Counted from the first letter of the stretch, positions 34,646 to 43,952 are shown. The stretch: 64,000 bases of DNA from Proteiniphilum sp. X52 (GCF_003712195.1 NZ_RDSD01000001.1:186001-250000), one strand, 5' to 3'. Translations and numbers: made by a program. The notes: generated by a model not told the origin, from the sequence alone.

Positions 34646-35452
34646 ATGTCGAAAAAAAGAAATGAATATATTGATCAGCTTTTGGGCGATCTCAAATTGT
34701 TGGAACAACGGCTCCTTTCAGTCCGGGAAAGCGACACGTTGCCCTTCTCTTTTTTCAGCTCCTCTTTCGACCGGATAGAGAAGATTTCACGGTCGCTCCA
34801 TGAACTGGAACTGATGCAGATCGGAGAGATGAAGCAGCAGATGGAGCGGCTGGTGCGATTCCTGTCAGAGTCGGATGCGCGGGGTAATGCTGTCAGGGGA
34901 GTGGATCAGGAGGTACAACAAACCACGCCGGATGATGCAGGCCCACCGGAGTATTCAGAACAAACCCATTACGAAGGTCGATCGGAAGGCTCAGGGCAAC
35001 CAAAGGATTCTGAATCGCCGGAATATCCTTCGCCAGGGATGGATGAGATGGTGATGGAACAAGAAAGAGCCGGTTTTACAGAAAGAATCATCCTGCCTGA
35101 ATACCGGGATCCGCGAATCAGCAAAGAGGTTCCCCCCTCCGTGGAAGTGGCGCAAGTTCTTCCGGAACAGAACGGAGAGGAAAAACGGGTGGCGCGCTCA
35201 TTGAATGATATGATTCAGGCTCCTCCTGCTTTACTGGATTTGAAACGAGGAATCAGTCTCAACGATCGTTTTTTGTTCCAGAGGGAACTCTTCAATAACA
35301 ATCGCCAGGAGATGAATAGGGTTATGGAGATATTGAACGGCTTGGGTAGTTTTGACGAAGCTGAAAATTACTTGAAGAAAGAGTTGAATTGGAATTTTGA
35401 AAGTCAGACGGTAAAGGAGTTTCTCCTGGTTATCAAAAAGGGATTTGAGTGA
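34646..35452 (+). CDS. Conserved Bacteroidetes protein of unknown function
   Basis: A 268-residue soluble protein. The N-terminal 75 residues are helical (YIDQLLGDLKLLEQRLLSVR), the middle (80-190) is a low-complexity acidic linker rich in E, S, P and Q, and the C-terminal 75 residues look conserved: LKRGISLNDRFLFQRELFNN and LKKELNWNFESQTVKEFLLV. The last part resembles a domain found in many Bacteroidetes hypothetical proteins beside rsmI. The stop codon overlaps a GTG in the rsmI frame, so the genes are probably coupled. I assign no function. Confidence 0.7.
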   Translation: MSKKRNEYIDQLLGDLKLLEQRLLSVRESDTLPFSFFSSSFDRIEKISRSLHELELMQIGEMKQQMERLVRFLSESDARGNAVRGVDQEVQQTTPDDAGPPEYSEQTHYEGRSEGSGQPKDSESPEYPSPGMDEMVMEQERAGFTERIILPEYRDPRISKEVPPSVEVAQVLPEQNGEEKRVARSLNDMIQAPPALLDLKRGISLNDRFLFQRELFNNNRQEMNRVMEILNGLGSFDEAENYLKKELNWNFESQTVKEFLLVIKKGFE

Positions 35453-35469
35453 GTGCGAAAGCAGTGAAC

Positions 35470-36138
35470 ATGGGAAAACTCTATGTGGTGCCCACACCCA
35501 TAGGTAATCTGGAAGATATCACGCTAAGGGCAATCAGAGTGCTGAAGGAATGTGACCTGATTTTGGCGGAAGATACGCGCACCAGCGGTGTCCTGTTGAA
35601 GCATTTCGATATAGGGACACCTATGCAATCCCACCATAAATTCAATGAACATCGGTCGGTGGCGCATATCCTGGAGAGGATAAAAGCAGGAGATTGCATC
35701 GCTTTGATATCGGATGCCGGCACACCGTCTGTCTCTGACCCCGGCTTTTTGCTCGCACGCGCCTGTGCGCGGGAGGGGATGGAGATAGAGTGTCTCCCCG
35801 GGGCAACCGCCTTCGTGCCTGCCCTTGTGGAATCGGGATTGGCTTCTGATCGTTTTTGTTTTGAAGGCTTTCTGCCGCAGAAAAAAGGAAGGCGGACACG
35901 GTTGAAACAACTGGCGGAGGAGAACCGGACTATGATTTTCTATGAATCACCGTATCGTGTGGTGAAAACACTCTCCCAACTGGCGGAGAATATGGGTGAT
36001 GACCGTGCGGCTTCGGTGTCGAGAGAGATATCGAAGTTCCATGCGGAAACGGTGAGAGGTCCTCTGGGAGAGTTGATATCCCATTTTACCCAGAATGAAC
36101 CGCGGGGGGAATTTGTGATTGTAGTGGCGGGAAAATGA
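35470..36138 (+). CDS. rsmI: 16S rRNA (cytidine1402-2'-O)-methyltransferase
   Basis: A 222-residue tetrapyrrole-methylase-fold enzyme. ATG 35470 (MGKLYVVPTPIGNLEDIT) is preferred to GTG 35449. Motifs: ILAEDTRTSGVLLKH, ALISDAGTPSVSDPGFLLAR, LPGATAFVPALVESGL, FYESPYRVVKTL and SREISKFHAETVRG. It adds the 2'-O-methyl to C1402; the N4-methyl on the same base is added by RsmH, encoded at 59356-60294 in this window. Confidence 0.94.
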   Translation: MGKLYVVPTPIGNLEDITLRAIRVLKECDLILAEDTRTSGVLLKHFDIGTPMQSHHKFNEHRSVAHILERIKAGDCIALISDAGTPSVSDPGFLLARACAREGMEIECLPGATAFVPALVESGLASDRFCFEGFLPQKKGRRTRLKQLAEENRTMIFYESPYRVVKTLSQLAENMGDDRAASVSREISKFHAETVRGPLGELISHFTQNEPRGEFVIVVAGK

Positions 36139-36208
36139 AAGTGAAATTTACAGATCAAACTATTTTATAGCATCAATCGTTTAATTAGAGAAGAAAATTT
36201 TTAGTGAT

Positions 36209-37063
36209 ATGAAAAAGATTGGAATACTGTTTTTTGTCATGGGACTCATTGTCTCATGTACAAATGTAAGGGAATCGAAAGAGTATAAAGAGCTTCAGGC
36301 TCAACGTGATTCTTTGTTGCAGCAGTCTGCCGGGACGGAAGCTGAGGCAGCCGAGATGATGGTTGTGATCAGCGAGGTGGAAGAAAACTTCGCCAAGATC
36401 AGGGAAGCTGAAAAATATATCTCCACACAGTCGGCGGAAGGTGGTGAGATGAGTCAGGCTACCCGGGACAGGGTAAATGATAATTTCAAGATGATCAACG
36501 AAATATTACAGAGAAACAAGGCCCAACTGGATGAACTGAACAGGAAATACAGTGGGAGCAATAAAGAGATAGCGTCGTTGAAAAATACCATTAACCGTTT
36601 GAATAACGAGATGAGAGAAAGCACCACACGTGTGGCTGAATTACAGACCCAACTGGCAGAAAAAGATGAGCAGATCACCCGGCTGTCGCAAGATATCGCT
36701 TCCCTCGCTGTTGAAGCCGAACAGCAATCGCTCACCATCCGTGAACAGGACAGGTCGTTGCATACGGCTTATTATGTTTTTGGCACCGCCAGCGAACTGA
36801 AAGACCAGAAGATCCTTTCCGGTGGATTTCTCCAACAGACGCGTGTGTTGCAGGATACATTCAACAAGGATTATTTTCTGAAGATCGATATTCGCGAGGT
36901 GACGGAGATTCCATTGTACGCGTCAAAAGGTAAACTCTGGTCCACACATCCTGAAGGGACTTACCAGTTTGTAAAAGGAAGCGACGGAAATCTCACTTTC
37001 CAGATTACCGACACTCAGCGTTTCTGGAGCCTCACCAAATATTTGATTATTGAAGTGAACTGA
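36209..37063 (+). CDS. Coiled-coil lipoprotein of unknown function
   Basis: A 284-residue protein with lipobox GLIVSC (Cys 17). Residues about 25-190 form a long coiled coil (EYKELQAQRDSLLQQ, TINRLNNEMRESTTRVAELQ), followed by a globular C-terminal domain (VFGTASELKDQKILSGGFLQ, KGSDGNLTFQITD). It resembles a Bacteroidetes family often annotated as cell-envelope lipoprotein; an envelope tether or spacer role is inferred. It is followed by a good terminator, so it is the last gene of its unit. Confidence 0.7.
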   Translation: MKKIGILFFVMGLIVSCTNVRESKEYKELQAQRDSLLQQSAGTEAEAAEMMVVISEVEENFAKIREAEKYISTQSAEGGEMSQATRDRVNDNFKMINEILQRNKAQLDELNRKYSGSNKEIASLKNTINRLNNEMRESTTRVAELQTQLAEKDEQITRLSQDIASLAVEAEQQSLTIREQDRSLHTAYYVFGTASELKDQKILSGGFLQQTRVLQDTFNKDYFLKIDIREVTEIPLYASKGKLWSTHPEGTYQFVKGSDGNLTFQITDTQRFWSLTKYLIIEVN

Positions 37064-37100
37064 GATTGCGGGCGGAAGATGTCAAACTGAAAATCAATGT

Positions 37101-37136
37101 CGCGGAGTGGCCCAAGACCACTCCGTGATTTTTTAC
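37101..37136 (+). terminator. Rho-independent terminator after the coiled-coil lipoprotein gene
   Basis: CGGAGTGG (37103-37110) and CCACTCCG (37118-37125) with a 7-base loop, then TGATTTTTT. It lies upstream of ATG 37139, which supports that ATG as the start of the HAD gene over the in-frame codon at 37097. Confidence 0.85.
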
Positions 37137-37138
37137 TG

Positions 37139-37831
37139 ATGCAATACAGAAATCTTTTTATTGACTTGGACGATACCCTCTGGGATATTCATAGAAACGG
37201 GAAAGAGTGCCTGGAGGAAATTTATCGTGATTACGGATATGAGGAATTCTATCCTACGTTCGAAGCATATTACAGTGTCTATTTGCCCGGAAATTATCAT
37301 CTCTGGGGCTTATACGGGCAAGGGGAGATCACCAAGGAGACGCTCGTGGTGGAACGCTTCCTGGCTCCTGTGAGGGCGTTCGGGATTGATGACCCGGCCT
37401 ATGCGAAGAAATTGAGTGACGATTTTCTGGAAAGAACTACCCGTAAGACGAAACTGATTGATGGGGCCCTGGATCTGTTGGATTACCTGAAACCGAAATA
37501 CAAAATGCATATTCTCTCCAATGGATTCAGGGAGGTGCAGTTCAAGAAGATCACAAATTCGGGGCTAAAGCCTTATTTTGATAAGATAATCCTCTCGGAG
37601 GATGCAGCCACCAACAAGCCACATCCCGATATATTTACCTATGCCCTGAAGAATACCAATTCCCGACGCGATCAGACGGTGATGATCGGTGACAGTTGGG
37701 ATGCCGATATCGTCGGGGCGCGCCAAAGCCGGATTGCGCAGATATGGTTCAACCCGAAAGGGTTGGCTTCGGATGGCTTTGAACCTACTTACACTGTGCA
37801 AAAGCTGGCTGAAATTAAAGATATTCTGTAG
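37139..37831 (+). CDS. HAD-family phosphatase, YjjG-type nucleotidase
   Basis: A 230-residue protein with all HAD motifs: nucleophile FIDLDDTLWD (motif I), HILSNGF (motif II), NKPHPDIFTYAL (motif III Lys) and MIGDSWDADIVGARQ (motif IV). The helical cap lies between motifs I and II. It is closest to the YjjG group, which dephosphorylates non-canonical pyrimidine nucleotides, but substrate range cannot be read from sequence. Its 3' end overlaps the convergent arginine deiminase gene by 17 bp. Confidence 0.85.
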   Translation: MQYRNLFIDLDDTLWDIHRNGKECLEEIYRDYGYEEFYPTFEAYYSVYLPGNYHLWGLYGQGEITKETLVVERFLAPVRAFGIDDPAYAKKLSDDFLERTTRKTKLIDGALDLLDYLKPKYKMHILSNGFREVQFKKITNSGLKPYFDKIILSEDAATNKPHPDIFTYALKNTNSRRDQTVMIGDSWDADIVGARQSRIAQIWFNPKGLASDGFEPTYTVQKLAEIKDIL

Positions 37832-39086
37832 TTCGTCGTAACGGCATCGTCATACATCGCGGGCCGCCACCTCCGCGGGGAAGTTCAGATCCTTCGAGGG
37901 TAATTACGCAATTGCCCAGGGAGACAATATCCCGTTGGCCGTTAATGATATCGGCTGCTTTCACCACTTCAAACCCGTTCTTGTTCAACTCTTCCAATGT
38001 GTGGATATTCCTTGCGTAGGAGATCACTTTGCCGGGTGCGAGTGCTAAGAAATTCGCGCCGCTATGCCACTGTTCCCTTTCCTGATCCCAATCGTCGGAT
38101 TTGCCACCACAAACTATCGGCATCAGGTCGATTCCCAGTTTTCGTAAAACGCTGAGGATGCCGCCCACCGAAGAGATTTTTGTCACCTTGCCATTATCGA
38201 TCTGCATGTGCACTGTCTGGTAAGGTGAGTCGTCCATGATCAGTGGTTTGTAGACCATTGCCTTGTCGTTGTCGAGCATGGTGAAAACCATGTCGAGATG
38301 GATAAACGATTCGGGAGATTCCGGCAGTTGCTGCACGATGACATGCTTCTTCCCCGATCCGGTCTTGCAGAATTGCCGCACCAGAAAGTCTATTCCCTGC
38401 GCGCTGGTTCGCATGCCATTGCCGATCAGAAGGATGTCGTCCCTTACCACCAAGATATCACCACCCTCCATCTTTACCAGAGGGTCGTTTTGCGACAGCT
38501 CATAACTGTTCACGATGTTTCCACTAAAAAAGAGATCGCTTTTAAAAATGGCATCCATGATGAGCGATTCCCGTATGCGGACACTGTTGGCCATCTTGCA
38601 GACCAGTGCGTTATTCCCGATAACGGCCGACGGATCGCGGGTGAAATAATAGTTGTAAAGCGGTTTCAGCGCGTAATATTCTTCGCGCAGGAAATCAGTC
38701 AGGGTGTTAATTTGCAGAGGAAGTCCCTCAATGAGTACTTTCGTAAGATGAAGGGCGGAAAGGTCCATTAGATAATCGATGTAGTTCGTTGCCTGTTCCC
38801 TGGCACATATCTTGCGGATCAAGTCCTCTTTCAGAGGTTCATGTTCCAATACCTTTTCCAATAAGTCAGCAACTTCGTACACATCCGATATTTTTTTCAA
38901 TACGGCCAGGAGCTGATTATATTCCCTGCGCGCGATGGAAAGATTCAATATGTCGCTGTATAAAGCCCTTTGCGCATGCCGTGGAGTCATATTTTCCACC
39001 TCGGCGCCGGGATAATGGATCAGTACGGCTTCCAGTTTTCCGGTTTCCGACTGAACTTGTAAAGTGCATTTTTTGTTTTCGGTCAT
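37815..39086 (-). CDS. arcA: Arginine deiminase
   Basis: A 423-residue enzyme of the amidinotransferase fold: FTRDPSAVIGNNAL, MEGGDILVV, HLDMVFTMLDND and the C-terminal nucleophile loop GGGGPRCMTMPLRR (Cys about 411). It converts arginine to citrulline and ammonia. No ornithine carbamoyltransferase or carbamate kinase gene is nearby, so it may serve nitrogen gain or acid defence without the usual arc operon (inference). It is divergent from the lacI-type gene; a -7-like TACTTTTG lies at 39116-39109. Confidence 0.9.
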   Translation of the reverse strand: MTENKKCTLQVQSETGKLEAVLIHYPGAEVENMTPRHAQRALYSDILNLSIARREYNQLLAVLKKISDVYEVADLLEKVLEHEPLKEDLIRKICAREQATNYIDYLMDLSALHLTKVLIEGLPLQINTLTDFLREEYYALKPLYNYYFTRDPSAVIGNNALVCKMANSVRIRESLIMDAIFKSDLFFSGNIVNSYELSQNDPLVKMEGGDILVVRDDILLIGNGMRTSAQGIDFLVRQFCKTGSGKKHVIVQQLPESPESFIHLDMVFTMLDNDKAMVYKPLIMDDSPYQTVHMQIDNGKVTKISSVGGILSVLRKLGIDLMPIVCGGKSDDWDQEREQWHSGANFLALAPGKVISYARNIHTLEELNKNGFEVVKAADIINGQRDIVSLGNCVITLEGSELPRGGGGPRCMTMPLRRTTEYL

Positions 39087-39127
39087 AGCGCTAAATCAAT
39101 AATTATGACAAAAGTAGGAAATATCTA

Positions 39128-39158
39128 TTGCTTTCTTCCCATTTTTTCCCTATTTTTG
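39128..39158 (+). promoter_or_regulatory. Promoter of the LacI-family regulator gene
   Basis: -33 TTG (39128-39130), 20-bp spacer, -7 TATTTTTG (39151-39158), matching the Bacteroidota consensus. The start codon lies 17 bp downstream of the -7 element, so the leader is only about 10 bases. No copy of the LacI operator motif is seen here. Confidence 0.7.
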
Positions 39159-39175
39159 GAGAAACTATTTTATAT

Positions 39176-40201
39176 ATGGGACGAATCACCCTGAAAGATA
39201 TTGCCCGGGCGCTCAATCTCTCTCCATCCACTGTCTCAAGAGCGATGAAAGACCATCCTGCCATCAGTGAGGATACCAGGAGAGTTGTGCGACAATATGC
39301 GGAAGCACACAAATATAAACCCAATACGCTCGCCATGCAGCTCCGCACCAACAGAAATAACACCATCGGAGTGATTGTGCCCGAGATTGTACATTATTTC
39401 TTTTCCACTGTCCTTTCAGGGATCCAGCAGGAGGCCGAGAGTGAAGGCTATAAACTGCTTTTCTGCCATTCCCAGGAAGATTACGAACGTGAAGTGAAAA
39501 GTGTGGAAACCCTGCTCGATGCGCGGGTATGTGGAATTTTGGCGTCACAGTCGAAAGAGACACGGCAATACCGTCATTTTCAGGAAATCATCGACAATAA
39601 CATTTACCTTGTGTTTTTTGACAGGATCTGTACCGGAATCAATACCGATAAAGTAGTGGTGGATGACTATGCGGGTGCCTTTAACGCGGTTGAATACCTG
39701 ATAAGCACGGGATGTGGCCGGATTGCTTTTCTCGGCTCCCATCCCTCGATGCCTATCGCCAATAACCGTCGTATGGGTTATGAAGACGCGTTGAGGAAGC
39801 ATAAATTGCCTGTTTTGAAGGAGATGAACAGGGTGTGTGACACGCCTGAGCTGGCAAAAAAAGTAGTGCCGGAAATGTTGCGCCTCGATCCGCGCCCCGA
39901 CGCCTTCTTTTGTGTGAATGATGAGGTGGCTGCCTATTGTATGCGGATGGCGAAATCCGCCGGATTTAAAATTCCGGAAGAGATATCGGTGTGCGGTTTT
40001 ACCAACAGTTATATTACGGATGTGACGGATCCCGCGCTGACCACGGTAGACCAGCATGGATTCGAAATGGGGAAAACCGCCGCGCGATTGCTGATTAACC
40101 GTATTGAAGGCAAAGAGACCAAACCCGGGGTCGTGAGCCGGTTGATCAAAACCGACCTGGTAGTGAAGGGATCCACACGGCAAATGCACACGATTGCATG
40201 A
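39176..40201 (+). CDS. LacI-family transcriptional regulator of the starch/maltodextrin system
   Basis: A 341-residue protein. ATG 39176 (MGRITLKDIARALNLSPSTV) places the HTH at residues 4-23 in standard register, with hinge helix PNTLAMQLRTNR. The periplasmic-binding-protein-like sensor domain follows (TIGVIVPEIVHYFFSTVLSG, FFDRICTGINTDKVVVDDYA, PDAFFCVNDEVAAYCM). It replaces the SusR-type regulator found in Bacteroides sus loci. Two matching LacI-type palindromes lie at 40185-40198 (overlapping this gene's own 3' end) and 56545-56558. Their distance from the -7 elements suggests activation or long-range control rather than simple blockage. The effector is probably maltose or a maltodextrin (inference). 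Confidence 0.9.
   Translation: MGRITLKDIARALNLSPSTVSRAMKDHPAISEDTRRVVRQYAEAHKYKPNTLAMQLRTNRNNTIGVIVPEIVHYFFSTVLSGIQQEAESEGYKLLFCHSQEDYEREVKSVETLLDARVCGILASQSKETRQYRHFQEIIDNNIYLVFFDRICTGINTDKVVVDDYAGAFNAVEYLISTGCGRIAFLGSHPSMPIANNRRMGYEDALRKHKLPVLKEMNRVCDTPELAKKVVPEMLRLDPRPDAFFCVNDEVAAYCMRMAKSAGFKIPEEISVCGFTNSYITDVTDPALTTVDQHGFEMGKTAARLLINRIEGKETKPGVVSRLIKTDLVVKGSTRQMHTIA
40185..40198. promoter_or_regulatory. LacI-type operator upstream of the permease gene
   Basis: TGCACACGATTGCA, 13 of 14 identical to the susC-side site, with the CG centre typical of LacI-family operators. It overlaps the last codons of the regulator gene and ends 54 bp before the -7 TATATTTG (40253-40260). Confidence 0.7.
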
Positions 40202-40252
40202 ATAATTCATACAGTTTTTCTCTGAACTATTTTTCGGCTATTGAACGGAGTG

Positions 40253-40260
40253 TATATTTG
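40253..40260 (+). promoter_or_regulatory. -7 element of the permease-amylase operon
   Basis: TATATTTG matches the Bacteroidota -7 consensus. A TTTTC stretch lies about 20 bp upstream in place of a clear -33 TTTG. Transcription from about 40267 would give a leader of roughly 177 bases that includes both tandem hairpins. Confidence 0.55.
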
Positions 40261-40292
40261 TGTGAATTAAATTTATATCATTCAAAAATTTA

Positions 40293-40358
40293 GACTATTT
40301 CCGCATTCGGCAAAACCAAAGCAAGCTTTGTTTCTGCTCTCATTGAATGAAATAGTTC
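40293..40358 (+). repeat. Tandem structured element, copy 1 (permease leader)
   Basis: Outer stem GACTATTTC (40293-40301) / GAAATAGTTC (40349-40358). Conserved core TTCGGCAAAAC (40306-40316) and CTGCTC (40334-40339). Inner stem CAAAG/CTTTG around CAAG, extended by GCA/TGC across an A-C mismatch. The same plan recurs 76 bp downstream with different stem sequence. Confidence 0.6.
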
Positions 40359-40368
40359 AATTACATTA

Positions 40369-40430
40369 GACATTTTCTGTGTTCGGCAAAACAAATAAAT
40401 TTGTTCTGCTCTTGCTTGACGAAAATGTTC
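40369..40430 (+). repeat. Tandem structured element, copy 2 (permease leader)
   Basis: Outer stem GACATTTTC (40369-40377) / GAAAATGTTC (40421-40430). Core TTCGGCAAAAC (40382-40392) and CTGCTC (40406-40411). Inner stem AACAAAT/ATTTGTT (40390-40396 / 40399-40405) with the same A-C mismatch and GCA/TGC extension as copy 1. It ends 13 bp before the permease start codon, so folding could hide or expose the ribosome entry site. Confidence 0.6.
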
Positions 40431-40443
40431 ATAATCTTACAAC

Positions 40444-41991
40444 ATGAAGAAAAGACGTTTATCTTTTTGGGAGATCTGGAACATGAGTTTCGGTTTTTTG
40501 GGCATCCAATTCGGCTTTGCCTTGCAGAACGCGAATGTGAGCCGTATTTTCGAGACCCTTGGCGCAAGGGTGGAAGATATACCCATTCTGTGGATCGCCG
40601 CTCCCATTACCGGGTTGATTGTGCAACCCATCATCGGACATTTGAGTGACAAAACCTGGAACCGTTTTGGACGCCGGCGGCCCTATTTCATGATAGGCGC
40701 CCTTTTTACTACCTTGGCGCTGTTCTTTATGCCCAATTCCCCCTCCCTTTGGATCGCCGCGGGGATGCTCTGGATTATGGACGCCTCCATCAACATTTCC
40801 ATGGAGCCCTTCAGGGCATTTGTAGGCGACAATCTGCCTACCGAACAGCGGACGATGGGTTTCGCCATGCAGAGTTTCTTTATCGGTACCGGTGCCGTGG
40901 TGGCTTCCGCATTACCCTATATATTGACCAACTGGTTCGGCGTCTCCAACATAGCCGAAGAGGGAGTCATTCCCCAGTCGGTGAGACTCTCATTTTATAT
41001 AGGTGGTGTGGTGCTGCTTGCTTCAGTGCTTTATACCGTTTTCACATCGAAGGAGTATTCCCCTGAAGAACTGGCTGCTTGTGAGGAGGAGAGAGAAAGA
41101 ACCACCGGTGTGAAGATGATGGTGAAAGCGCCGGTGACCCCGACTCAGTTTTTAAGGAACGGGGCCGTATGGACTGTCATAGGTCTCGCCGCCACTTTGT
41201 TGATCATGTTTACCGACCTGGGAAATCAAAATCAACAGCTTTATATAGTGGGAGGTCTCTTGCTTGTATTCGGCATTATCCTGATTATTTCAGGCTTTAT
41301 CAGGGGAAAATCGGATCAACCCACCGGACTGGTGGGAATCATGAACGATCTGTTGCATATGCCCAAGACCATGAGGCAGCTGGCTGTGGTTCAGTTCTTT
41401 TCCTGGCTGGCATTTTATGCTATGTGGATCTATACCACGCCGGCCATTACGCAGCATGTATATGGTACGACCGATTCCGCGTCGGTTTTGTATAATCAGG
41501 GTGCCAATTGGGTAGGGGTGTTGTTTGCCGTGTACAATGCTGTTTCAGCCGTGACTGCCTTTCTTCTGCCGTTGATTGCCCGGCAGGTAGGCCGGAAAGC
41601 GACCCATGCCGTGGCGTTGGCATTGGGAGGAATATCCTTTATCTCGCTCTATTTTATCAAAGATCCCATGATGCTGCTTGTTCCGATGATAGGGGTGGGC
41701 TTCGCCTGGGCCAGCATCCTTTCCATGCCTTATGCGATCCTTACCGGTTCATTACCGGCCGCTAAAATGGGCACGTATATGGGCATCTTCAATTTCTTTA
41801 TCGTAATACCCCAGATACTGGCTGCCAGTATCCTGGGCTCAATTACCCGCGATCTGTTCCATGGACAGGTGATCCTGACGATGGTGCTTGCCGGTTGTTC
41901 CCTTCTTTTGGGGGGACTTTCCGTCTTTTTCGTGCAGGACCGGGATGATGTGTATCGGTTGCGTAAAAACAGTCTTTATTCTTCAAAATGA
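40444..41991 (+). CDS. MFS sugar permease, SLC45/maltose-transporter type
   Basis: A 515-residue protein with about 12 membrane helices. The start ([20 protein letters not shown]) and [20 protein letters not shown], the MFS loop 2-3 signature of the glycoside-H+ symporter/SLC45 branch, place it with bacterial maltose and maltodextrin permeases. [19 protein letters not shown] and [20 protein letters not shown] are also typical. It would move maltose or short maltodextrins across the inner membrane with protons. It overlaps the next gene as ATGA (41988-41991), so the two are co-translated. The leader holds two tandem structured elements, and a LacI-type operator lies upstream. Confidence 0.87.
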   Translation: MKKRRLSFWEIWNMSFGFLGIQFGFALQNANVSRIFETLGARVEDIPILWIAAPITGLIVQPIIGHLSDKTWNRFGRRRPYFMIGALFTTLALFFMPNSPSLWIAAGMLWIMDASINISMEPFRAFVGDNLPTEQRTMGFAMQSFFIGTGAVVASALPYILTNWFGVSNIAEEGVIPQSVRLSFYIGGVVLLASVLYTVFTSKEYSPEELAACEEERERTTGVKMMVKAPVTPTQFLRNGAVWTVIGLAATLLIMFTDLGNQNQQLYIVGGLLLVFGIILIISGFIRGKSDQPTGLVGIMNDLLHMPKTMRQLAVVQFFSWLAFYAMWIYTTPAITQHVYGTTDSASVLYNQGANWVGVLFAVYNAVSAVTAFLLPLIARQVGRKATHAVALALGGISFISLYFIKDPMMLLVPMIGVGFAWASILSMPYAILTGSLPAAKMGTYMGIFNFFIVIPQILAASILGSITRDLFHGQVILTMVLAGCSLLLGGLSVFFVQDRDDVYRLRKNSLYSSK

Positions 41992-43343
41992 AAAAAATAT
42001 TTCTATTATTTCTTTTGTCGGTGCTGTGGGTGGCATGCGGCAACCGTGACAGGAGCCACGAAAACGGGAATGTTGGTAAAAGCGCGCATCCTGAATGGGT
42101 GTACGACGCGGTAATATATGAGGTGAACATCCGGCAGCATACGCCGGAAGGGACACTCCAAGCCTTTTCGGAGCATCTGCCCAGATTAAAGGAGCTGGGA
42201 GTAGATATCCTTTGGTTTATGCCGGTACAGTCTATCGGTAAAGAAGATCGGAAGGGTTTGCTGGGCAGTTACTACTCCATCGAGGATTACACTGAGGTGA
42301 ACAGTGAGTTCGGCACGCTGGCCGATTTTAAAGCTGTAGTGAGACAAGCACAGGGACAGGGAATGAAGGTGATTCTCGACTGGGTAGCCAATCATACTTC
42401 CCGTGACGCTGTGTGGGTGAAAGCTCATCCCGAATGGTATGTAAGGGATAGTTTGGGAAATCTGAATATTATGTACGACTGGACTGATATTGCCCAGTTG
42501 GACTACTCTGTTCCCGGGATGCGTGAAGCGATGATCGATGCGATGAAATTCTGGATCCGGGAGACTGGCATCGACGGCTTTCGTTGCGACGTGGCCGGTG
42601 AAATACCTACTGATTTCTGGGAGGCGGCAAAGGATTCCCTGGTGATGCTGAATCCTGATATCTTCCTGTTGGCCGAGGCGGAAAAGCCGGAACTGAACGA
42701 GTCGGTATTCGATGCTTATTACGCCTGGGACTTCCATCATAAAATGAATAGCATAGCACAGGGAAAGGAGCCTGTCGATTCATTACGCGCTTCGCTGCAA
42801 AGAATGAATGAACGTTTTTCATCGCATGCCATACCGATGTACTTTACATCCAATCACGATGAGAATTCATGGAACGGTACCGAGTTCGAACGGATGGGTG
42901 AAGCGGCAAAACCTTTCGCGGCACTGACCTACATGCTCCCGGGAATTCCCCTGATATACAATGGACAGGAAGTGGGATTGGACCGCCGGCTGGAATTTTT
43001 TGAGAAGGATATTATCGAATGGGAAGATAAGGGCGGCTTCAGTGACTTCTACGGGAAGCTGAACAGATTGAAAAAGAAGAATAAAGCACTCTCGGCTCAG
43101 GAGCGTGACGGGGAGATGACAGAGATCCCTAACGATTGTGGGGAAAAGGTATGGTCGTTCAAACGGGTGAACAATGGAAACGAAGTGGTTTGCGTTTTCA
43201 ATTTCAGCCCTGAAACCGTGAATGTGCAATTTGACGGAAATGTGCCGGGTGAAGGATTTTCTTCTTTTCCCGACACATCCGAAGTGCTCCCTGTGAGAGA
43301 AATGGAACTGAAACCCTGGGAATACAGGATCTATTCCAAATAG
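41988..43343 (+). CDS. GH13 alpha-amylase-family lipoprotein
   Basis: A 451-residue protein with lipobox LWVAC (Cys 17). GH13 catalytic barrel regions: LDWVANHTS (region I), nucleophile Asp in GFRCDVAGEIP (about 201), acid/base Glu in FLLAEAEKPE (about 230) and TSNHDENSW (transition-state Asp about 290). The C-terminal beta domain is short. It probably trims maltodextrins in the periplasm before transport by the co-encoded permease. The lipoprotein could instead be surface-exposed; there is no clear acidic export signal after Cys (NRDRSHENG). The end overlaps the convergent flavodoxin gene by 13 bp. Confidence 0.88.
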   Translation: MKKIFLLFLLSVLWVACGNRDRSHENGNVGKSAHPEWVYDAVIYEVNIRQHTPEGTLQAFSEHLPRLKELGVDILWFMPVQSIGKEDRKGLLGSYYSIEDYTEVNSEFGTLADFKAVVRQAQGQGMKVILDWVANHTSRDAVWVKAHPEWYVRDSLGNLNIMYDWTDIAQLDYSVPGMREAMIDAMKFWIRETGIDGFRCDVAGEIPTDFWEAAKDSLVMLNPDIFLLAEAEKPELNESVFDAYYAWDFHHKMNSIAQGKEPVDSLRASLQRMNERFSSHAIPMYFTSNHDENSWNGTEFERMGEAAKPFAALTYMLPGIPLIYNGQEVGLDRRLEFFEKDIIEWEDKGGFSDFYGKLNRLKKKNKALSAQERDGEMTEIPNDCGEKVWSFKRVNNGNEVVCVFNFSPETVNVQFDGNVPGEGFSSFPDTSEVLPVREMELKPWEYRIYSK

Positions 43344-43837
43344 GGTTTCAACTTTTCTATCCAGTGGATGATACGCCCTTCCGTCAGGTCGGGTTCGTAA
43401 TCGTCATCGAGCGGCAGGCCGACGAATTTACCGTCTTTGATTGCCCTGGAATATTCGAAATCATATCCTTCGGGGGAAACTTCACCGATAACGGTCGCTC
43501 CTTTTTGAATGACAATTTCATACAATATGCCCATGGCATCCACGTAGGAGCTGGGATAAATGGAAGCGTCACCCAATCCGAAGAGTGCCACGGTTTTCCC
43601 CGACAGGTCCAGTTTTTCCAACTTGGGATAGAAATCATTCCAATCGTCCTGCAAATCCTGCACTCCCCAGGTGGATACGCCCAGGATCAACACATCATGG
43701 GTGAGGAACGGCGTTTCATCGCCTTCATAAATATCGGCAAGGGTGGGGGAGTAATCAGCCAGCAATTCGGCTATTTTTTCCGCCGCATTCTTGGTGTGTT
43801 CGGTGCTCGAACCGTAAATAATTGCGATCGACTTCAT
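43331..43837 (-). CDS. fldA: Flavodoxin
   Basis: A 168-residue protein from MKSIAIIYGSSTEHTKNAAE (another in-frame ATG lies four codons upstream at 43849). The FMN phosphate loop is SSTEHT, the 50s loop LGVSTWGVQDLQDDW carries the stacking Trp, and the 90s loop FGLGDASIYPSSYVDA has the second aromatic. The inserted segment makes it a long-chain flavodoxin. It serves as a low-potential electron carrier and often replaces ferredoxin when iron is scarce. It has its own good promoter at 43953-43983 with a leader of about 100 bases. Confidence 0.92.
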   Translation of the reverse strand: MKSIAIIYGSSTEHTKNAAEKIAELLADYSPTLADIYEGDETPFLTHDVLILGVSTWGVQDLQDDWNDFYPKLEKLDLSGKTVALFGLGDASIYPSSYVDAMGILYEIVIQKGATVIGEVSPEGYDFEYSRAIKDGKFVGLPLDDDYEPDLTEGRIIHWIEKLKPYLE

Positions 43838-43952
43838 AAGATTATTCATTTTTTTATGTTCGGAATAAACATCTACTGTTTCATACGACTATTTTATTGT
43901 TTTATTTCGGTATATGTTTGTTTCCCAACCTTCATTTTCCTTCTTAATTGCA

